A stretch of 64,000 bases of DNA from Luzula sylvatica (taxonomy: Eukaryota > Streptophyta > Magnoliopsida > Poales > Juncaceae). The first letter of the stretch is position 1, and the number at the start of each line of letters is the position of its first letter. Made by a program: the position numbers and the translations under genes. Below are positions 59,481-64,000 of the stretch, one piece after another. The stretch spans positions 45,273,415 through 45,337,414 of the forward strand of contig OX326961.1 of the NCBI GenBank assembly GCA_946800325.1, written 5' to 3'. The notes beneath the pieces were generated by a model, which made no database searches, was not told where the DNA came from, and saw nothing but the letters and a program-made list of their open reading frames with translations.

Positions 59481-60121
59481 AAACCCGAAGAAATTAGTGT
59501 TTTCCATTGATGATAAATATTTGTACGAGTATGTTTTGTCTCGTGGACTACCCAAATTGCTGGAACATAAATTATTTTTTAGAGTCGGCCGAATATTTTG
59601 GACATCTCTAAAGTAGGTTTGAAACTTAAATAATAGATTCCATGATTGGAAAAATGTCAAAACCATCACGACTCATTACTTTTATTCATATTCTAGGAAA
59701 TTATCATTCATAATATCTTACCGGTGCCACCTGAAAGATTTCACAGGTACGATATTGTTGCCACGTTTTCACATCTTATTACTACTGACCTAATTTTGGT
59801 GCCGACTTGTTCTAGAAAAATGTAGAATGTTAATCTCTAGATCATTCCTTAATGAGATTGAGAGTTGGTAAAGAAATACAATAAAGTAATAAACTATAAT
59901 TAAATTGTTTTCCAAATAAATAACAAGACTATTTAGATCATTTTATCCAACAATGTTAGAGAGAATTATTACAAAACTTTTTTTAAAATTTTTTCAAACA
60001 AAAGTGTTGCAATTTTGAAGAAGCTAGGGTTATTTTAGCAAATTTTGTTCAATGACTCGTTAGGGACACCCAAGAATAAAACTTTCCAAGATTTTTTAGA
60101 TTTCCTCGTCGTATTAGAAAG
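59481..60121. other. Intergenic
   Basis: No supported feature. The 125-aa minus frame at 59292-59669 overlaps the hAT MITE and is not a gene. Confidence 0.4.
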
Positions 60122-60354
60122 AGTAGTGATGTACACGCTCTACTACTCCCCCCAACATTTTTGATGACGTAAATATAATTTAAAATTTTAAAAATTAACA
60201 CACAAACATAATTTAACATCTTAATATATGATTTAATTATCTAAATTTATAATTAAACATATAATCAAGATATTATGAATAAGATGTTAAATCATATTCC
60301 ACGGTAAAATAAAAAAAAGGTGAAGGAAGAGGTGGGAATATGTGCGACATTTTC
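60122..60354 (-). mobile_element. MITE family M3, copy 3 (inverted)
   Basis: AGTAGTGATGTACACGC at the left and TGTGCGACATTTTC at the right match the M3 ends in reverse, and CATTTTTGATGACGT and TTAACATCTTAA match the body. Target duplication weak. Confidence 0.55.
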
Positions 60355-60866
60355 TTATTAAAAAATCCACTTCGCTTTATAACAACTCCCGGAAGAAGAT
60401 AAAAAGTTACGTTGTCTAAAATATTAGGAAAATTATAATTATAATTATAATTATTTTTCTTATTCTTATCAACCATGCTTAACCATTAAGTCAAGTTTTG
60501 TCGAGATAAGATTAGCAATGTAAATAAATTTTGTACTAAAATTGAATGAGCAAGAGAGGTTTTACTGTTTTAAACGTGACCAGTATACTGGAGTGTCAAA
60601 GTTTGCATTTACTATGCGAATCAATTTATTTTAATAAATGATTCAGTCTTATGTTAATTACTAAGTACCTCCCTCATTTATTTTTTGTCATTCATTCAAT
60701 GCACTCAGTCTATATAAACCTCCAAATGGGAAGGTAAGAATTTATATATGCAGATTCTATATATCCTTAATTCCCTTATTTTCTATATAACTACAGTAAA
60801 TGAAATAGTTACAGTGATAAACCACACATACTACAAAGAAAATATAAATACAATCAATCTTTACAT

Positions 60867-61006
60867 AGGGCGGTGACCGGACTCCACTCAGGTACCTCGT
60901 TATTCACGACGCTCTCTATTCGCCGAGCCACAAGGCCCACAACCCAATTATCTCCATTTTCATTTAGCAGGAGATATCCAACACCAATCAGATTCTCTCA
61001 CATTAT
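60867..61006 (-). other. Exon-like open stretch on the minus strand
   Basis: About 47 codons without a stop between a TGA and a GTAAAG donor-like site. The reading includes GVGYLLLNENGDNWVVGL and ends near PEWSPVTALC. It is GC-richer than its flanks and looks coding, but no family is recognised and no neighbouring exon is seen. It lies in the EUL gene's promoter region. Confidence 0.3.
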
Positions 61007-61227
61007 GCAAATTTAATTACTGGATAGTCCGGTTCTATTAAAATGGAGTGGAGTATGCCTTCACGACCCACTTCCTCTGGATTTAATATACTTTCATAAT
61101 ATCCTTTTAAAAACTGTATAGCAAGTCAATTATAAGGTTTTATTTAGCTAGTTCTGTACTCGCTACAGGGAAGTGTATATAGTTAATGGTATTGAAGATC
61201 AGAAGGGAGAAGTCCCACTCACCATTC

Positions 61228-61234
61228 TATAAAT
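61228..61234 (+). promoter_or_regulatory. TATA box of the EUL lectin gene
   Basis: TATAAAT, 72 bases before the ATG, giving a leader of about 40 bases. A second TATA-like motif (TATATAAAC) lies near 60712. Confidence 0.6.
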
Positions 61235-61299
61235 GAATCTCTCTAGACCCTTCAAAAACCCATCACAAAGTTTCAATCTTTAACCAGTTAACAACAACA

Positions 61300-62823
61300 A
61301 TGGACGGGCATAACCACCACCACTTCGGGCACCATGGCTACCCACAGCAGACTCCTCCGCCTTCGTATGCCTCGGGTCCGCCTACTGTGAAGATCTTCTG
61401 CCGTGCTGGCGAGGACTACTGTCTGACTGTTCGTAATGGTCAGCCTGTTCTCGCTCCGGCGGACCCCCATGATCCACACCAGGTTCGTATATCCGATGAA
61501 TCTCTCTTGTTGTACTATTGCGTGTATGCGATTTTCGTTTTGATCTGTTTTGTGTTGTCTTGTTGTGTAAACAGCACTGGATCAAGGATATGAGGCACAG
61601 TACTACGATCAAGGATGAGGAGGGTCAACCTGCCTTCGCCCTGGTCAACAAAGCCACCGGCCTAGCTCTGAAGCACTCCCTCGGCCAGTCTCATCCAGTA
61701 AGCACAAATCTTATTCATCTCGAACCCCATAAATCAATCTATTAACACGTATTTGATAATCTATTGTTTTCCAGGTGAGGCTGATACAGTACAATCCGGA
61801 TTATCTGGACGAATCAGTTCTCTGGACCGAGTCCAAGGACGTCGGTAAGGGATTCCGATGCATCCGCATGGTGAACAACATTTCGCTGAACTTTGACGCT
61901 TTCCACGGTGACAAGGATCATGGTGGGGTCCACGACGGAACCCCCATTGTCCTGTGGAACTGGTGCAAGGGTGACAACCAGAGCTGGAAGATCGTCCCTT
62001 ATGGTGACGAAGCACTTGCTCCACCTGTCAACCGTCCTTACCTTCCTGGCGGTCAACATTCCGGGCATGGTGGCCCCTCCCAGCCAACGGTCAAGATCTT
62101 TTCCCGTGCCAATGAAGGGTACAATCTGGCTGTTCGTAACAACACTGTCGTTCTTGCACCGGCCAATCCTAATGACGCATACCAGGTATTTGAAAATTTA
62201 TGTACATTAATTTCTACTTTTTTTTCTTTTGACTTTTTGCAATTTGGTCACTAATATTTTTGATAATTTGTGGTTTGAACAATTGTAAAGCACTGGATCA
62301 AGGACATGAGGCATAGCAACAAGATTAAGGATGAAGAGGGTTATCCAGCTTTCGCACTTGTTAACCAAGCCACTGGTCTTGCAATCAAACACTCACTCGG
62401 TGAAAGCCACCCTGTAAATCCCCTACAAACCCTCGTTCTCTTTCCCCAATCTAACCCTAGTTTTAAACTAATCGCAAATATAAATCTCCATTCTTTTCAT
62501 TTCAGGTGAAACTCGTACCGTACAATCCAGATTTTCTGGACGAGTCGGTGCTGTGGACCGAGTCCAAGGACGTTGGACACGGGTTCAGGTGCATTCGCAT
62601 GGTGAACAACATTTATCTCAACTTCGACGCTCTTCACGGAGACAAGGATCATGGTGGCGTGCACGACGGAACCAACGTCGTGCTCTGGAAATGGTGCGAG
62701 GGCGATAACCAGCGCTGGAAAATCCTCCCTTGGTGTAAGCATATTAAATGATAGTTTATATTTGGTTTAATACTTTAATGAATGGTAATTAACATGTTTA
62801 TTGGCTAATATTAATTTACAGGA
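61300..62823 (+). CDS. Two-domain Euonymus-type (EUL) lectin
   Basis: The exons are 61300-61482, 61575-61697, 61775-62185, 62291-62413, 62506-62734 and a final GA at 62822-62823, giving 356 aa. A His/Pro/Gly-rich N-terminus (HNHHHFGHH, 1-28) precedes EUL domain 1 (about 29-178); a Gly/Pro/His linker (179-206) leads to EUL domain 2 (about 207-356). Each domain repeats the family landmarks TVKIF, HWIKDMRHS, FALVNxATGLAxKHSLG, NPDxLDESVLWTESKDVG, FRCIRMVNN, DGTxxVLWxWCxGDN and WKIxP. The protein should end at WKILPW, because T (62734) joins GA (62822) to form TGA. EUL proteins are nucleocytoplasmic carbohydrate-binding proteins with a beta-trefoil fold, often induced by drought, salt or ABA. There is no signal peptide, consistent with that. 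The stress role is inferred from the family. Confidence 0.93.
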
Positions 62824-63594
62824 AAAGTGTAAGTGGTGGTTACTGTGCGCTGGCTCTGTTCTCTCTGTCAGTGGTTTGGTTTCAGGTTCTCGGAAAAATA
62901 AAAATAAATGGACCCTTCTTTTTTCTCTCTTTTTTATTACTGTTCTGATGTTATTTATCATTGTTGTTGGGCTGTTTGAAAGGGGGTTGAACTGAGAGGG
63001 TGTAATTTGTGTTTTGAGACTTGTTGTTTTAGTGATGTTTTATTTTATTTTATGTTTCGATGTTCATGAATGTGATGGTTTTAATCCTTTTTGTTTGGGT
63101 ATTTTCTTTGAGGTTATATATGACATTCATGGTCTCCTCTCAATCGAGAAAAGTTACCAGGGATTAATAGAATTGATTAGCCATCAAATCAATTTTAGTC
63201 GAATTGATTTAATTAATAGGTCTAATCAATCTAATTAAATTTTTTCGATTAACGGAATCAATTGAGACCTGTGGGGGTGTCATATATTTTTCCATTTTCT
63301 TTTTCGGTTTTTGATAAGCTGCTATTTTTTTTTTTTTGGTTTGTTTGCATGTTGGACAAAATAAAATTTTGATCAGGACACTTGATTAATATCCGGACAA
63401 TGCTTTTGGATTGATTAAATCGCGATCAAATTAAAACACAATTTCATCAACTTTTTCTTAATAAAAATTAAAAACTTGGGCGTTGAGCCAGCAAGGCCCA
63501 ATGAATCAAAGGCGGAACAGCGGGCCGGGTCAGGAGCTTAACGGGTTGCAATCGAAATTTACCCACCCAATTCTTCATTATTGAAATATTATAT
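62824..63594. other. 3' UTR of the EUL gene and flank
   Basis: AATAAA-containing AAAAATAAAAATAAATGG at about 62895 may be the poly(A) region. 63131-63269 is a small inverted repeat (CTCAATCGAGAAAA versus TTTTTCGATT...CAATTGAG), perhaps a short MITE. Confidence 0.45.
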
Positions 63595-63785
63595 TTAATT
63601 AACGTGATAGTTAAAACATATCACTAAATATTCATTAATAATTAATATTGATTTCAATTTATGAATTCGAATAAATATTAATTATGTATTAAGTTAATAG
63701 CTAACATGTATTAGTTATCATTTCTATTAAATGTACTAATTAGAACATAAATAATGTTATGACAAAATCTGGAGATATATCATTT
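63595..63785. mobile_element. MULE arm fragment related to 33725-37943
   Basis: TTTAATTAACGTGATA, TTTATGAATTCGAATAAATA, GTATTAAGTTAATAGCTAAC and AAATCTGG recur in the same order as in the right arm of the foldback MULE (about 37530-37740). The palindrome end of the arm is missing. Confidence 0.7.
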
Positions 63786-64000
63786 TTTTAAATTTTTTTT
63801 TTATTTTGACATCCATATTAACATAGTTCACACATATTATTTTTCATAATTTAAATTTGTAAATATATTATATAAAAAAATACAATGCAAAAAAAAATAT
63901 TTTTACATAATTGAATTTTAATAATTTTGTTTACATAATACAATTTTAAGTATTATTATTTATTTAAAAAAAATTATAACTATAATAATCCCATATAATA
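63786..64000. mobile_element. Helitron fragment, second copy (runs off the window)
   Basis: Shares GACATCCATATTA, TTTTTCATAATTTAAATTTG and AAGTATTATTATTTATT with 39126-39350 in the same orientation. Its 3' end should lie beyond the window. Confidence 0.6.

Overview
This is a flowering-plant nuclear window, most likely a eudicot. It is AT-rich, its genes have short GT-AG introns, and intergenic DNA is dominated by plant-type transposons (Copia and LINE retroelements, hAT and MULE MITEs, PIF/Harbinger, Helitron ends). The species cannot be named from the sequence.

Four genes look intact. (1) A GT106/O-fucosyltransferase-like glycosyltransferase on + (7576-10374, seven exons, 507 aa). (2) A NAP-like NAC transcription factor on + (15275-16835, three exons, 340 aa). 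(3) A class III secretory peroxidase on + (52506-53584, two exons, 332 aa). (4) A two-domain Euonymus-type (EUL) lectin on + (61300-62823, 356 aa), whose stop codon is split by the last intron. They share no pathway; this is an ordinary eukaryotic gene neighbourhood, not an operon.

Gene relics: possible terminal exons of a gene at 1114-1417; a plant-mobile-domain exon inside a MULE at 2771-2895; a plastid-type dihydrolipoyl dehydrogenase exon fragment at 25354-25416; and an EUL first-exon relic at about 30484-31065 split by a solo LTR, 30 kb from the intact EUL gene.

Mobile DNA by region. 0.5-6.3 kb: hAT MITE, foldback MULE, Helitron end, MULE MITE. 12-18.5 kb: hAT-like and MULE MITEs around the NAC gene. 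19.5-23.5 kb: decayed LINE, short retroposon, tRNA-like SINE head, MITE. 25.7-27.8 kb: diverged, T-poor repeat array bounded by ATC microsatellites. 32-38 kb: a MULE, then a three-level nest (MULE containing Harbinger containing a MULE MITE in the transposase intron). 39-45 kb: Helitron end and a frameshifted Copia element. 47-52 kb: a young non-coding LTR element. 53.8-57.9 kb: a MULE holding three more elements. 58.8-64 kb: hAT MITE, MITE, and fragments of families seen earlier.

The most unusual signal is in the 47-52 kb LTR element. It has nearly identical 207-bp LTRs and a perfect 5-bp target duplication but no gag-pol, and it carries more than a dozen small hairpins whose stems differ from one another while the five-base loop is nearly constant. 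A comparable pattern, a constant palindrome core with changing but still complementary outer stems, occurs in the arms of three foldback MULEs.
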